Assembly: GCA_943735955.1 (NCBI GenBank)
Contig: OX030955.1
Span: forward strand, 9,809,647-9,873,646
Length of the DNA: 64,000 bases
DNA from: Piscicola geometra
Lineage: Eukaryota > Annelida > Clitellata > Hirudinida > Piscicolidae
Reading direction: 5' to 3'
This document shows, one piece after another, positions 27,562 through 39,885 of the stretch. The translations under genes and the position numbers were made by a program. The notes under the pieces were generated by a model, which was not told the origin of the DNA, did not search any database, and saw only the letters and a list, made by a program, of their open reading frames with translations. Each line of letters starts with the position of its first letter. Within the stretch, counting starts at the first letter, position 1.

Positions 27562-30500
27562 ATGGACATAAATAAAAGTATTTTAGCTAGTGGGGATAGC
27601 CAAAATCAAGGAGAAACTATAAATTCCACTGAGTACAACGGTTCTATAAGGACCAAACAAGTTGACAAATATGGCTTTTTTGGAGGGATTCAATACACAG
27701 ACCCTGACAAGTTAGAACTATGAAATATGATAAAATTAAGAGTTTTCAATTTTAAGCTCTATATTCTGAGTTATGGAGTAAAAATATTTGTTAATAAAAA
27801 AAATTCAACAGATCACTCAGCAAAGCTTCACTGGAAAGCATTCGAGCCAGAGAGTTGAAATGGATTGATTTGATCAGGAACTGGGATCGTTCAATGTCTA
27901 AGCAGTTTTCTAAGGTAGCTACCAATTCCAATTAACTATTAAACTACGAACTTTCATTTTTTCACAATTATCCAATTATATAAACAACCCCAAATCTCAA
28001 AAAGATCAAAGAAAGATGTCGCAAAGGCATACCAGACTCTCTGAGGTCGAAGGCGTGGCAGCTTCTATCAGGCTCTTATGTGTCTCTTTCATCAAGCCAG
28101 TGCCGCTTCAACGACTACCTCTTGCTTGATGGAGACAAGGCGTGCGTAATGGACATAAGTAAGGATGTCAATAGACAGTACCCACACCATGAACTCTTCA
28201 TCGATGAGAGGGGACAAGGGTACGTTTATAATCTTCTTACTAATAGTAATTTTGTTTTATATTATAGTCATCTCTAACTTCTCATATTATTATTACCATT
28301 ATATATTTTTTTTCATCATCAATATTATCCCTCAACTATAAATTCATCTTCCAAAAAAATCAAAACCCTCTTCCAACACACGCTACACAACAGACACACG
28401 ACACCCAAAACAGGCAAGAAGACCTCTTCAGTCTCCTGAAGGCCTACTCGGTCCACCAGCCAGAGGTGGGCTACTGTCAGGCGCAGGCTCCCTTGGCAGC
28501 CCTTCTGCTCACCATCATGCCGCTCGAACAGGCCTTTTGGTGCTTCACCGCCACATGCGATTCGTACTTGCCAGGATATTATGAGAAAGGATTGGTATGT
28601 GGTTGAAGGGATGAAGGGAGGGGGGGAGAAGTTTGTTGGCGATTTTTTAATGGTTTTTTAAAATGATTTTTGTGTGGTTTCATAGTGCTTTTCGGTGGTT
28701 TCATGGTGATAAGGATGTAAATATCGATGGTGTTGTAATTACCTTTCTCATCATTATCATCACCCCCAAGAACTAAAAATCATTATCATCATCATCGCCA
28801 TCACCACCAACATCATCATCATAACCCTCTTAGGAAGCAGTACAGATTGACAGCCTGGTTCTGATGGCGCTGATCAAGAAAGCCTGTCCCATTGCCTACA
28901 ACCACCTGGTGAGTGCATATAATGTAAAATATGCAATATATAATTCAAAGTATATAATCCGTAATATATATTGTATAATTTTTATTTATTTACCTATTGT
29001 TTCAGAGTTTTATATTCATGAAATAAATATATAAAAATATATAATATATGATTAATAATATTAATACCATAATTCAATACCTTAATAATAATAATATAAT
29101 AATAATGACGAGCATTATCATAGTGGCGTATAACCCGAACGAGTTTCCAGGCCACTTAGGCTGCATATTTTTATTTGCGCCTTTGGGTTACTAGGGCATT
29201 GGTTGCACTTGAACCTAGGACCTTTCATTATTGGTCAAGCCGAGAGTCGTTACCGACTCAGCTAGCCGTTGACCCGTTATCTTAATAGTTTAATTGGATA
29301 AAAATACTTTTATTCTTTTCCGTTAATGATGCATTAGGCGTATCATCATCATCATCTGAATCGTACACACATATACTGACAGAAAAGCCTCAAAGTTGAT
29401 CCGCTATTGTGGATGGTGGACTGGTTTATGTGTGTGTACGCACGCACACTGCCATGGCCAACCCTCTTGCGGGTGTGGGACATGTTCTATTGCGAAGGTG
29501 TGGAGGAGGGGGGTGAAGTGTTTCAGATGGGTAGTTAGTGAAGTATTCTTCAATGAATAATCGTTTTTTAAATCCATTTTAAATACAAATTGCATTAAAA
29601 TTATGGCAATTTGCGCTCTTATTTGATGTCTTTGTATTATTTATATTGACACTATCCTTTTTCTAAAATCCACACTCTAATAACCACCAAAACTGCCACA
29701 GTCACCACTCTAATAACCACCACAACTGCCACAGTTACCAGTCTAAAAACTACCACAACTGCCACAGTTACCAGTCTAACAACTACCACAACTGCCACAG
29801 TCACCAGTCTAACAACTACCACAACTACCATAGCCACTGTTATTATCCCAACCACAACTACCACCACAGGCGCCAAAGTACTTTTCCTGGTCGCTGTGGC
29901 GATCGTCAAGGCGGTCCTGGGCACGAAGGAGCAAGTGCAGACCGCTGGCGGCTTCTACGAAACACTCGACCGTCTCAAGAAGCTGCCAGCAGAACTACTC
30001 TCTGAGGAGGTCTTCATTCCTAAGGTGGGAGCGTTGTCGTCGTTGTGGTTGTTGTCGTCGTTGTGGTTGTTGTCGTCGTTGTAGTTGTTGTCGTCGTTGT
30101 GGTTGTTGTCGTCGTTGTGGTTGTTGTCGTCGTTGTGGTTGTTGTCGTCGTTGTAGTTGTTGTCGTCGTTGTGGTTGTTGTCGTCGTTGTGGTTGTTGTC
30201 GTCGTTGGTAGTTGTTGTCGTCGTTGTAGTTGTTGTCGTTGTTGTTGTCGTCGTTGTGGTTGTTGTCGTCGTTGTAGTTGTTGTCGTCGTTGTAGTTGTT
30301 GTCGTCGTTGTAGTTGTTGTCGTCGTTGTAGTTGTTGTCGTCGTTGTGGTTGTTGTCGTCGTTGGTGGTACTATGGTAGGATTTATAATTCGTGCGTTTC
30401 TCCCGACTCATTGATAACTTCATATAACTTTATTTTTTTACTTTCATCGCAAAATGCGTTACAGTTTAAATCGAAAAATCTAAGCGTAAATGGCATAGTT

Positions 30501-33040
30501 GGCGAGCCATTTAAGCCAAAATAGGAGATTATCATCCACCACTAGTTATACATCTTCCAATACAGATTCTGAAGGTCTCGTTCAGCGGCAGTGAGATGGA
30601 GCGGGAGCACAGGCGACAGGCGAAGCGGTGGAGGCAGATGAGGAGTGGTGATGCCGGCAAGAAGACCTCTCTTGCCTCGTTGTTTCCCTGGAAGAGCAAA
30701 GCGTCTGCTACCACTGCCACGGCTGCTTACGGGGGTGGCAGAGGAGGGGATGAAGAAGGGAGGGGACGGGTGGACAAGTCGACTGAGATGGGAAGAGGAG
30801 ATCATGGTGTCGAGGAAGCCGAGTCGGCTGGAGATTTGATGGAGGGAAGTAACTGCCACGATAGCCTGCAAGATGGTGGCGCCACTGATGCAATCAAGAA
30901 GACAAAAAGATACGCTCCGATCAAGAGAGCAAGCATCAAGAAGCTTTTCTCGGCACCACGCAAATCTCCCACCGCCCCTCCGTCCTACCCATCACCCGTT
31001 CAACAGCATAACGCTTCCACTGACACCACCATCGACTTCATTTCTTCGCTCATGAATTGTAAGAAAGAACTTTCTTTCGTCTCTGAAGCAGGTGCTGCTG
31101 CTGATGATAATGATGTTATTGCTGTTGCTGCTCTTGCTGATAATGTTACTAAAGTCCTTTCTGGTGATGATTATGATATTGTGAAGGGTGCTCGTGTGGT
31201 TGGGAATGGCGTTGCTAGTGTGCAGAAAATGATGGGAAATGATGTGTTAAATAAGGTTGGTGTTGATGAGGATGACAGTTTGGTAAAGGTTGACGAGGAG
31301 AATGTAGGTAAGATTCCAGGTGATGATGGTGAGGGTTATAATGTGGTGAAGGTTGATGATGATAAGAAATATGTTAAGAAGAAGGATGATAATGAAAGGA
31401 AAAGTGATGTTAAGAAAGGTGATGATGATGATGTCGTGATTGATAATGACGAGGCGTGTGTTGATTACGAAAAGAAGCCCAATGATGATGATGATGATGA
31501 TGATGATACAAATAAGCCTTTGAAAGAGAATATTAGTGATGTTAAGGGTGCTGATGATGACGCTGATGATAAAGTTGAAATGGAAGAAGAGTTTAGATGG
31601 GGAGTTGTCTATTCCAAAGAAATGATCTCAGATGACAACCTTATAGATCATCATCATCAACACCAACAACAAGCTTTCGATGATGAAGTTACAGGTGACG
31701 CTGATAATGATGATAGTGTTCATGCAAATGTAAGCAGGGATAACATTATCTGTGGTAGTAGTCATGATGATAATGATATCGTGAGAGGTGTTGCTGATAA
31801 TGATACCGTGAGAGGTGTTGCTGATAATAATACCCGAAGAAGCGTTGTTACTGATGGCAAGGAGGAGCAGGAAGCCTTAGTTACGAATGAGGCATTAATT
31901 GAAATGGTGTATAACGTTGCTAACACCTATGGTATGCTGTACAACGCTGCTGCTGCTGCCAAGGGTGGTGATGATGATGATGGTGCTGCTGCTGATGATG
32001 ATGTCGGTGGAAAGGCTGATATTGGTGGGGGTGATCATGATCCTAAAGGTAATGACGAAATTAAAGAAAGTATGTCTAACGCAGAAGAAAGAGACGGTGA
32101 TAATGGTGTTGTTCGGATTGTTGGTGAGGGGGGCGATGGCGATGATGATGATGATGCCGCTAAAGAGGCTGATGATGATGAGGATAATGCCGCTAAAGAG
32201 GCTGATGATGATTGTGGTAATGATGATGATGATGTAAACAAGGGAGTGAATAATTCCACTCGTAACTCTTCTGCAACGCTCATAGCTCAAGAATGCGTGA
32301 TCCCACAGCATGGCGGTGGTGGTGATGAAGGGGATGATGAGGAGGATGGGCGCGAAGATGGTGCTCTTCTCCGCGATGATGATGATAGTTTCCTACATGA
32401 TAAGACTGACTTTGAACTAACTGATACCTCTGTGAACACTGTTATCCACAACCCTACACCATGCTACACCGCCACCATCACACCCACTAACTTCAACAAC
32501 AACAACAACAACCCCGATGAGATTCACGTGGCCAAGGATGATGATGATTGTGGTGATGATGTTAATGATGATGATGATGAAGAATTGAAAAAGGATGACC
32601 GTGATGTGAATGATTATTATGAAGCTCTAAAGAATGATAATTATGATAATGATGATGATGATAAGGAAGAGGATAAGAGAGATGGGTATATGATGGAGAG
32701 AAAGATCAATTGTGGAGAGGAAAAACGGGATGATAATGATGATTCTAATGATGCTGATGATGATCATAGAATTTTAAGCTTTGCAGATAGGGATGATGAT
32801 GATAATGATGGCCATTTTGATCATATTGATGATGGTGTTGCTTGTGAGGAAAAGGAAGAATATGATGGAGTTGTATGCAACGGAGATGATGATGATGACG
32901 TTCGTGGTCATGATGAGGATGGTGATGATGCTATTTCCGATAAAAGTGATGATGATGTAGCTGGATATGATGACTATAGAGTAAATGATGATGAAGATGA
33001 TGATAAGGAGGATGACTCTCGGCAGGGTGATGGTTTCTAA
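27562..33040 (+). CDS. TBC1D10/EPI64-type Rab GTPase-activating protein with Asp-rich tail, 8 exons
   Basis: TBC proteins stimulate GTP hydrolysis by Rab GTPases in membrane traffic. Exons: 27562-27710, 27812-27914, 28005-28219, 28414-28594, 28834-28908, 29383-29497, 29870-30024, 30566-33040, all in phase, about 1155 residues. Residues 36-45 carry the DKYGFFGG..Y motif that precedes the domain in TBC1D10. The TBC domain begins about residue 85. The dual catalytic fingers are intact: I135-x-x-D138-x-x-R141 (arginine finger) and Y176-C177-Q178 (glutamine finger). [26 protein letters not shown] and [11 protein letters not shown] are family signatures. The final exon begins [22 protein letters not shown] and then becomes an acidic GAT-coded Asp-rich region to the stop, replacing the family's usual basic or proline-rich tail. 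Poly(A) signal AATAAA is at 33922-33927. Assignment within TBC1D10A/B/C is not possible from this. Confidence 0.92.
29107..29283 (-). mobile_element. tRNA-derived SINE, copy 2
   Basis: Better preserved than copy 1. On the minus strand, box A TAGCTGAGTCGG is the complement of 29253-29264 and box B GGTTCAAGTGC the complement of 29205-29215, 37 bases apart. It sits in the TBC gene intron in antisense orientation. Confidence 0.8.
29693..29850. repeat. ~33-bp minisatellite just upstream of a TBC-gene acceptor
   Basis: About five units of the form CTAACAACTACCACAACTGCCACAGT..CC, ending about 20 bases before the acceptor at 29868-29869. This C/A-rich tract stands in for a T-rich polypyrimidine tract. 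Confidence 0.85.
30030..30365. repeat. 18-bp minisatellite starting at a TBC-gene splice donor
   Basis: About 18 copies of TTGTGGTTGTTGTCGTCG with TAG/TGG variants. It begins within ten bases of the donor of the exon ending at 30024. It reads as poly-Val on the plus strand and Asn/Asp/Tyr on the minus strand; neither is a gene, since the flanking exons join in phase across it. Confidence 0.93.
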
Positions 33041-36000
33041 CTGATGCTGAAACCTCTAATACTTCACGCCTAATTGTAAAGCCAGGAGCTTAAATTCAAT
33101 GAGTTTCTTATTGATCATTCATGTATTTATATTAATTTATTTATTATCAAAATTCAAAGATCATTTTGAATGTTTTTACAAGCGCCTTCAATAATATTTT
33201 TATTCTACCACTAATCCTTCAGCAGATTTTTATTTTCTTACTTTATTATTTATTGCTCTTTTTCATACAAGCTATTAATCAAAAGATGAAGGGTTAGCTC
33301 TGTCAATGAAGTATCCATGATTACATATACTCAGCATTACGTCGTAACAGAGCGCTTGTTACCGTATCAAAAGCAACTACCTCAGTATTACTAACACTTT
33401 AATCACCTTTATATGTTTTTAAATTCAGACATTTTACGTATCATATTGTATATCGTATAACTGCTTTAAAACATTTTAAATGTACAACGAATTGACTTTC
33501 CATTCCTTCCATTTCCACGTGAATTGTTCTGCCATACGTATTCATTGTTAGGGATTCCGTTCGTATTGAAGGTTGATGATTCTCGAAAAGGCTTCAACTT
33601 TTCAATGCCGCGAAGTTTTATTACTCATTGAAATATAATCTAACTTTTTGGCTATTTTTTCAGCGTGTTCAACGTTTCAAAAAACTTCAATTCGTATTTT
33701 GTTTCAAGGTTCATATCTATTTAGACGTTCCAGTTGAGATTTTGCAGCGGTATTGAATTCTTATTTTATTGATTAATTGATTTATTCTGCTTTTTAAAGA
33801 TTCTGTTTTATCTTTTTTTTAAACGTATATCAATATATTTGAGTATAAACTTAAGAAGTTAGTGACAGGATAACATGTATTTAGCCTTGTTATAATCTAC
33901 CTTATGCTCAGTCAAATGTTCAATAAAACTTTCTTGTTGTTTTTGAAGGTTAAATATGAAGAGAATGTTAGATACAGTTATGCAAGTTTGAAAAAATAAT
34001 TTAAATTGCTAAACAAAGCCTCTTATACGTTCAAGTCGTTGAATCCGTTATTAAATAATGAAGAAATGGATTATATGGTTTATAGAATTTTGAAAGCACT
34101 TCTAGTACATAAACAATGCTATTTGGTATTGAGTAATGAGTGATGTGTTTGAAAAGAGCTCAAAAGACGAGATCATAAACATAAAGTATAGTGCCAGTGT
34201 CGAACAGGTAATTTCTTCCAAAAAAACTAGTCTTTGATAGGCTAAAAGTGTGTGTAAGAATGTCTGTTGATGACCTGTTAACAAATAATCTCTATATAAT
34301 TTTTAATTTTTATTTCAAAGAGGTTCAAACATTTGAGGCTAATGTTTCCTACAGAAGAACTTTCAGAAAGACTTTGAATCGTAAGAAGTCCAAAGTTTAG
34401 AAGTGAGCAGCAGCTCAAAGTGGAGCTCTCAAGTGAATGGATGCTTGTCAACTCCATGCATGCATGTCATATGAAACCCTTTAGGAATGTAGTCTTGAAG
34501 GTTTTTGAGGGTTTTAACCCTCTTGAAAAACTTTCGAGGTTTCAATTAGCCATCACAGCTGATATTTAAACCTTTTGACGTATAAAAAGCGCTTAATAAG
34601 TCTAGGTCAAAGCTTAGGAAAACTTCAACTGTTTCACTTTTCAGCATGATAATATAAAGCATATAAAGTGATAAGAAATGATAAAGAGTGATAAGGATTA
34701 GAATCAAAAGACTCTCAGTTTGATAGTCTTAATTGGTTGGCTCTTGAAATATGTATTAAGGCTTGGAAAGTTAACGTGATTTTAACGCGTTGAAGCGTTA
34801 ATTATTTAACGCAGATTACATATAGATAAAATAGCAAATGTTTAAATATTTTTTTAACAAATGAAAAGCGCTAGATAATAAAGTTTTGTTGTAAAGTAAT
34901 TGTTCGAGAAAATCATAATGATTTTTCATCCATGAAAACCCCAAGTTATTATTCAATCGACAACAGCCAAACGAAAACGAAAGTTTTGCAAATTGTGAGA
35001 TAACAAGTTATAATAAATAACCATGTGCAAATATTGAATCAGACCCCTTCAATGGTGGAAAAAACAGCAAATGGTATTAGCTTTCTTAGCAGCGAAATAT
35101 TTAGCCACTTCAGCAGCGACAGTGCCATTCGAACGATTATTTTCAACTGCTTGATTCTTTGCGGAAGAAAGAATATTATCGTGACTCATTAAAAATGTTT
35201 CCAAGTTTGAAAGACTGGCATTAAAATAAAATTAGATTGTTTTAAAAAAAATTTATAAATAAATTTATGACAACTATGTATTATTATTGCATTTCATCAA
35301 TTAACATTTTGGAGAAAACATTTCTGCGATTAATCTTGTGATTAATTAAAAGAAAAAAATTTAATCATGCAATTAAAGACGATTAAATTTTTCATTCAGT
35401 TCTAAGCTATAGTTTTAAGAGATCATCTTGATTTTGTTTTTGCTCACAAGGTTCAAGTTGAAAGGTTGCAAGCGAATTAAATTAATACATGTTTGAAAAC
35501 ATCAAAACAGCCTGAACATGCCTCGACAGTCAAATGAGTTTATTTTAAAATAGACTGAATACTGGGACTTTGAAAATAATTGATAAAAGTAGCTCGTCGG
35601 GTCAAGAGATATATGAACAATGTTCATTGAACATATACATACGGGATGATTTCCTTTTATTAATAACTTTTATCAGTTATATAATACGTAAGTATAGGGC
35701 ATTGGAAATGTCAAACCCTTGTGTACACAGTGATAAAAAAGTATATCAAAATGCTTCAGAAGGTCTTTATAAAAACTGCTGTTTTTGCTGGCCTCTAATT
35801 GTTGTCAACTTGATAAGTTATATCGTTATCACGCTTGTTTTACAAAGTAAACACACTTAAATGATACCAGCGTGGAATGTGCTTGCTTTAGATGATAGGA
35901 AAACGGACTAAAAAAATATAAATCTCAAATAGAATTAAAAAAAACTCTGAGAGCTATCATTAAATGCTTGAGTAAGTACACTTCTCCTTGCAGTGCGTTA

Positions 36001-36209
36001 ATAGACTGCTTTAAAATTCTTTCAAGATCTCAGGGTGAATGGTTGCTACTAGCCACTAACAACTTCTCCAAGTTAGTGTCTTACCGATTTTGAATTAAAA
36101 TAATACTTTTATATTCTTAATGAGCCAATTGATACGGAATTAATCTGGAAGGCATACATTCCAGTCCTAGTATGCTCCAGTACACAGACGTTACAAACAT
36201 ACAGAACAA
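33041..36209. other. Spacer between TBC and uncoupling-protein genes
   Basis: Contains the TBC 3' region with a poly(A) signal at 33922-33927 and a decayed hAT element (about 34750-35410, separate entry). A 96-codon frame at 35570-35860 has two hydrophobic stretches but no family match and no splice support, so it is not called. Confidence 0.55.
34750..35410 (+). mobile_element. Decayed hAT transposon (transposase C-terminal relic)
   Basis: At 35045-35190 the plus strand reads a recognisable hAT dimerisation region: PLQWWKKQQ, then FLAAKYLATSAATVPFERLFSTA, then a stop, then AEERILS and another stop. The W..PS/FER.FS pattern is the hallmark of the Ac/hAT superfamily transposase C-terminus. 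The flanks carry TTAACGC/GATTAAT-type motifs at about 34775-34815 and 35325-35395 in roughly inverted arrangement, consistent with degraded ends. Exact boundaries and a target duplication were not resolved. Several stop codons make it inactive. Confidence 0.65.
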
Positions 36210-38685
36210 ATGGGACCAGCTTCGAAAGACGGTCTCAACCCCTCGGTGCCTGTAAAGCTCGTTAGTGCAGGCCTTGCAGCATGCATCGCCGAACTATTCA
36301 CGATTCCCCTGGACACTGCCAAAGTTCGCTTGCAAGTTAGTGGTTTTGATGATGATAGTATGATTATTGGTGGTTGTCATTTAGTGGAGGGTTAAAAGTG
36401 AGCTGGGAACTGGTTGGGAATTTGTTATTTTATTACTGGGCCGTTTTAAAATTGTTATTATGTCGATAAGCCGATAAGGGCATAGAATTTGCACTGTTAT
36501 AAAAAAGACAGCATTCTCGAAACGTTCAATATTCAATTGGTAAATTGAAAAAGATAGTTTATTTGATAATTTAGATCTATGCTATATAAAAGTTTTTATA
36601 CAAATTAGGTATGCAAACTTTAGAAAAATATTTTATACTATATGAGAAAAACACGAAACCAATCAATTTTAATAAAAAAAGAAACAAACACAGTTTGCAT
36701 AACATGCGACGCATTGTTACATGCGTATAACTTGAAAAACAACATTTTCTAAACTAAAATTGGCATAGAAATAATAAATATAGAATTTTTATTTATTAGT
36801 ATTACTAAAAAAATCACCCACAGTTTTAGTTTGCACAATATGCAGATCATGCATAAATGTACATTTTAATCTAAAATTGAAAAAAAGTACTGATAAACTA
36901 TATTCATAAAAGTTTCCAGAAATTTGGCATGCCGATTTTTCTTCTACAGATTTTTTCCCAAGTCATAACCTAATGCACATGAAAGCAACGGTTCAATGAA
37001 ATATATCATAGTCTGTATTGTATTTAGTTTTTTCTCAAATCTACGAAAAAATATTCTTACAACTAGAGCTTTTTACTATAAAAATAAATGTGTCTATTGA
37101 ATGCAACGATGTATTTATTAGGGTTCAACGATGCCGCGCACTCAAGTACTCACAAACCTTTCGGATTAAAAAAATATATATAATCATATTAGACCTGCCA
37201 TTAAAACTTTGTCTCTCCCTCACAACCCTCTTCAGATCCAGGGAGAGAGCCTAGTGAGAGTTGGTGCATCAGAAGCGGCCGTCTCCGGTGGATTAAACAA
37301 TGCCGTGAATGCCCTCAAGTACAGGGGCGTCTTCAAGACGATGTACGTGATCAGCGCTGAAGAGGGCGTGAGGGCTCTGTACAATGGTCTGGTGGCAGGT
37401 CTTCAGAGACAACTATGCTTTGCTTCAGTTAGGATTGGCCTCTATGATAGTGTCAAAAACCTCTACATCGATCAATTCAAAAGTTTGTGAGTTTTCTTTG
37501 AAATATTTAATTTAAAATACACAATAAATAGATCTGAAAAAATAAAAAAAAACATCAAAACACACACACGAACTCACACTAAAGAGTTAGGCTACAACGG
37601 GAGTTCATCGCACGTGGAGTTGAGGATCTGCGCAGGCATAACCACAGGAGGAATGGCAGTAGCGTTTGCACAGCCTACTGACGTGGTGAAGGTCAGAATG
37701 CAGGCTCAGCAGAAAGGATCGGCTAGATACTCAGGCTGTATCGATGCCTACAAAACCATCTGGAGAACCGAGGGCGTTGCTGGACTATGGAAAGGTGCTG
37801 AACTCTGGTTCATGAGTTTTAGAATATTCATATTTATAATATTTATTCAAATTTTTATCATTAGTTATATTTCATTTTGTTTCACCGCATTTTTATCATC
37901 CTACAAATATGATAACTTTTTGAGACATCGTTCTTTCACTAACAGGCGTGATTCCGAACATCACGAGAAACGCCATTGTAAATGCTGCAGAACTAGTTTC
38001 GTACGATCTAATCAAAGAATCAATCTTGCAGAGAAAGTTAGTCTAAAAACACCACCAACTTATTAGTTTCTTAGCTGATAAATAGAAACTCTAGAATTTC
38101 AAAGTTTCCTTGACACCACAAATGAGACTACATTACAAAAATGATAAACGCAGGTGGATGAGCGACAATATGCCTTGTCATTTTGTCTCAGCGTTTGGAG
38201 CTGGTTTTTGTACAACTGTCATAGCCTCACCCGTCGATGTGGTCAAAACAAGGTTAGCCTGTATTTTAATCTCTGAATAGGGTAGAAGATTGGATCTCTA
38301 ATTACTTTTAATAGTATATTGTTTCTTTAATAGTTTTTTCCCTTATCTTTTTCACTTGAAATTGAATCCAGTTTAATACAAAAAATTATATCGGTAAAGG
38401 TACATGAACTCAGCGAAGGGAACCTACAGAGGAGCCATCCAATGTGCAACCTCTATGTGGAAGGAGGGAGGCATGTTCGCCTTCTATAAAGGGTGCGCTA
38501 TATAAATTTATATATTTAATATCTAATAAAATTGAGTATTTATTGAATTATAATATCTTAATCTTCCATACAGTTTCATGCCCTCTTTTCTGCGCTTGAG
38601 TACCTGGAACATCGCCATGTTTGTTTCCTTCGAGCAGTTGAAGAGATTCTTCTCCAAAAGAATTGATAACAAATCCATACCCTAG
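36210..38685 (+). CDS. UCP: Mitochondrial uncoupling protein-type carrier, 7 exons
   Basis: An SLC25 inner-membrane carrier of the UCP group, which move anions or protons. Exons: 36210-36335, 37236-37486, about 37590-37794, 37946-38036, 38154-38252, 38400-38492, 38574-38685, about 310 residues, the usual carrier size. All three carrier repeats are present, each with its signature: [10 protein letters not shown] (33-42), [10 protein letters not shown] and PVDVVKTR. Strong UCP blocks are [58 protein letters not shown] and [12 protein letters not shown]. The exon 2/3 junction is ambiguous. The strong donor after 37486 needs a weak acceptor near 37601; the alternative uses a weaker GT near 37483 with the TTAG acceptor near 37590. 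Possible poly(A) signal ATTAAA at 38695-38700. The subtype (UCP2/4/5) cannot be fixed, though the blocks look closest to UCP1-3. Confidence 0.93.
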
Positions 38686-39199
38686 TTTTTATTTATTAAA
38701 TACTAAATCCTAGTTGTTAATGAAATGCGATTCTAGTTGAAATATTGAACATTTTTTACAAGTTTTATTAAAATTTATTTATATAAAAAATACATTTCTG
38801 AAATATTTTATCTTCTGCAATTATTTTAAGTTTTTTTATATAAATATAACTTATATATTTCATTATAACTTAGGATCACAAAAATTGAAAAGAGATTTAA
38901 ATATCGCATAAAGCCGAATGTTGATTTTATTTTGTGTCAATCATTCGTTTTATTCAATCAATTGGCTTATTATAGTCTCAACTCTTTTTACGTCTCTTCA
39001 ACTTAGAAATCAGTTCAGAATCCATCTCATCACATAAAACAGATGATTCAATGTATAATTTTGAGAGAAAACAATTTACTTTTTTTTACAACTTCATTTT
39101 TTGTTATAAAAAAATAGTTTAGATACTGTTTTCAGAGCTTTCATAGTATTTAAAAAATTTCCAAGTCTTAAAAGATAGAATAAGTAGAATATAATAAGT

Positions 39200-39720
39200 C
39201 TCAGTTATGTTATTGAGATGTTTTTAGTGAGGGTGAAGATGAAGAAGTGGCGAGGGAAGAGAGGTTTAGAAGATGCGGGTGTGAATGAGGTTGCAGAGGC
39301 TCCAACAAGACAAGTCACATCTAAGCTTCAGTTCATCAAAACAATTCTGAAAAGAGACAAATTGAACAACAGTTGCATCAACAGCACCTACTGAGACACA
39401 TGAGGCAGTCGGATCAACAAAAAACTCCAAAAAGATCTTTCTTAGAAAGAATTCAAGAATTTTTTGGAAAAAAATTATTAGATAAATCACTTTTAGAGAC
39501 AAATAATCTCAGTACCAACAACTGCAACTAGCCAGACTGAAACGATGGATGCAGAGAGAAGGGGTACCAACAACAGAATTAACAGCAACCTCACGAAATG
39601 ATACATTGAATAAAGGAAGTATAAAAAATGTATAAGTTTTTGGTGGGAAAAAATAGAGATGAAAAGGTGCAGAGAAATTTATGTGAAGGGCTTACGGCGT
39701 AATCTGGCATGAAGACACGA
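39200..39720 (+). pseudogene. Gln-rich decayed coding-like stretch between UCP and SRP19
   Basis: Translated fragments in different frames read like a Gln/Leu-rich protein: RLQRLQQDKSHL near 39290, EQQLHQQHLLRHMRQSDQQK near 39366 and QYQQLQLARLKRWMQREG near 39512. Frame changes and stops separate them. It could be a pseudogene fragment, a retro-copy, or chance in CAA/CAG-rich DNA. No family was recognised and no splice sites link the pieces. Confidence 0.25.
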
Positions 39721-39885
39721 ATGAGAGACAAACTTCAGAAAAATAAATTTAATTCAAAAAATAGAAACAATTTAATAAATGTATTTCACTTTAATGTAAA
39801 TATATTAGCTTATTGATTAAACGAATATAAAGTTATGCGCTAATCTTGGTCCATGTAGAGTCTACATTGTAGACAAATTTGCAAA

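Noticed and set aside
30045..30524. Poly-Val frame and opposite Asn/Asp frame
   Set aside because: Translations of the 18-bp intronic minisatellite; flanking TBC-gene exons join in phase across it.
35570..35860. 96-codon frame with two hydrophobic segments
   Set aside because: No family match, AT-driven hydrophobicity and no promoter or splice support.
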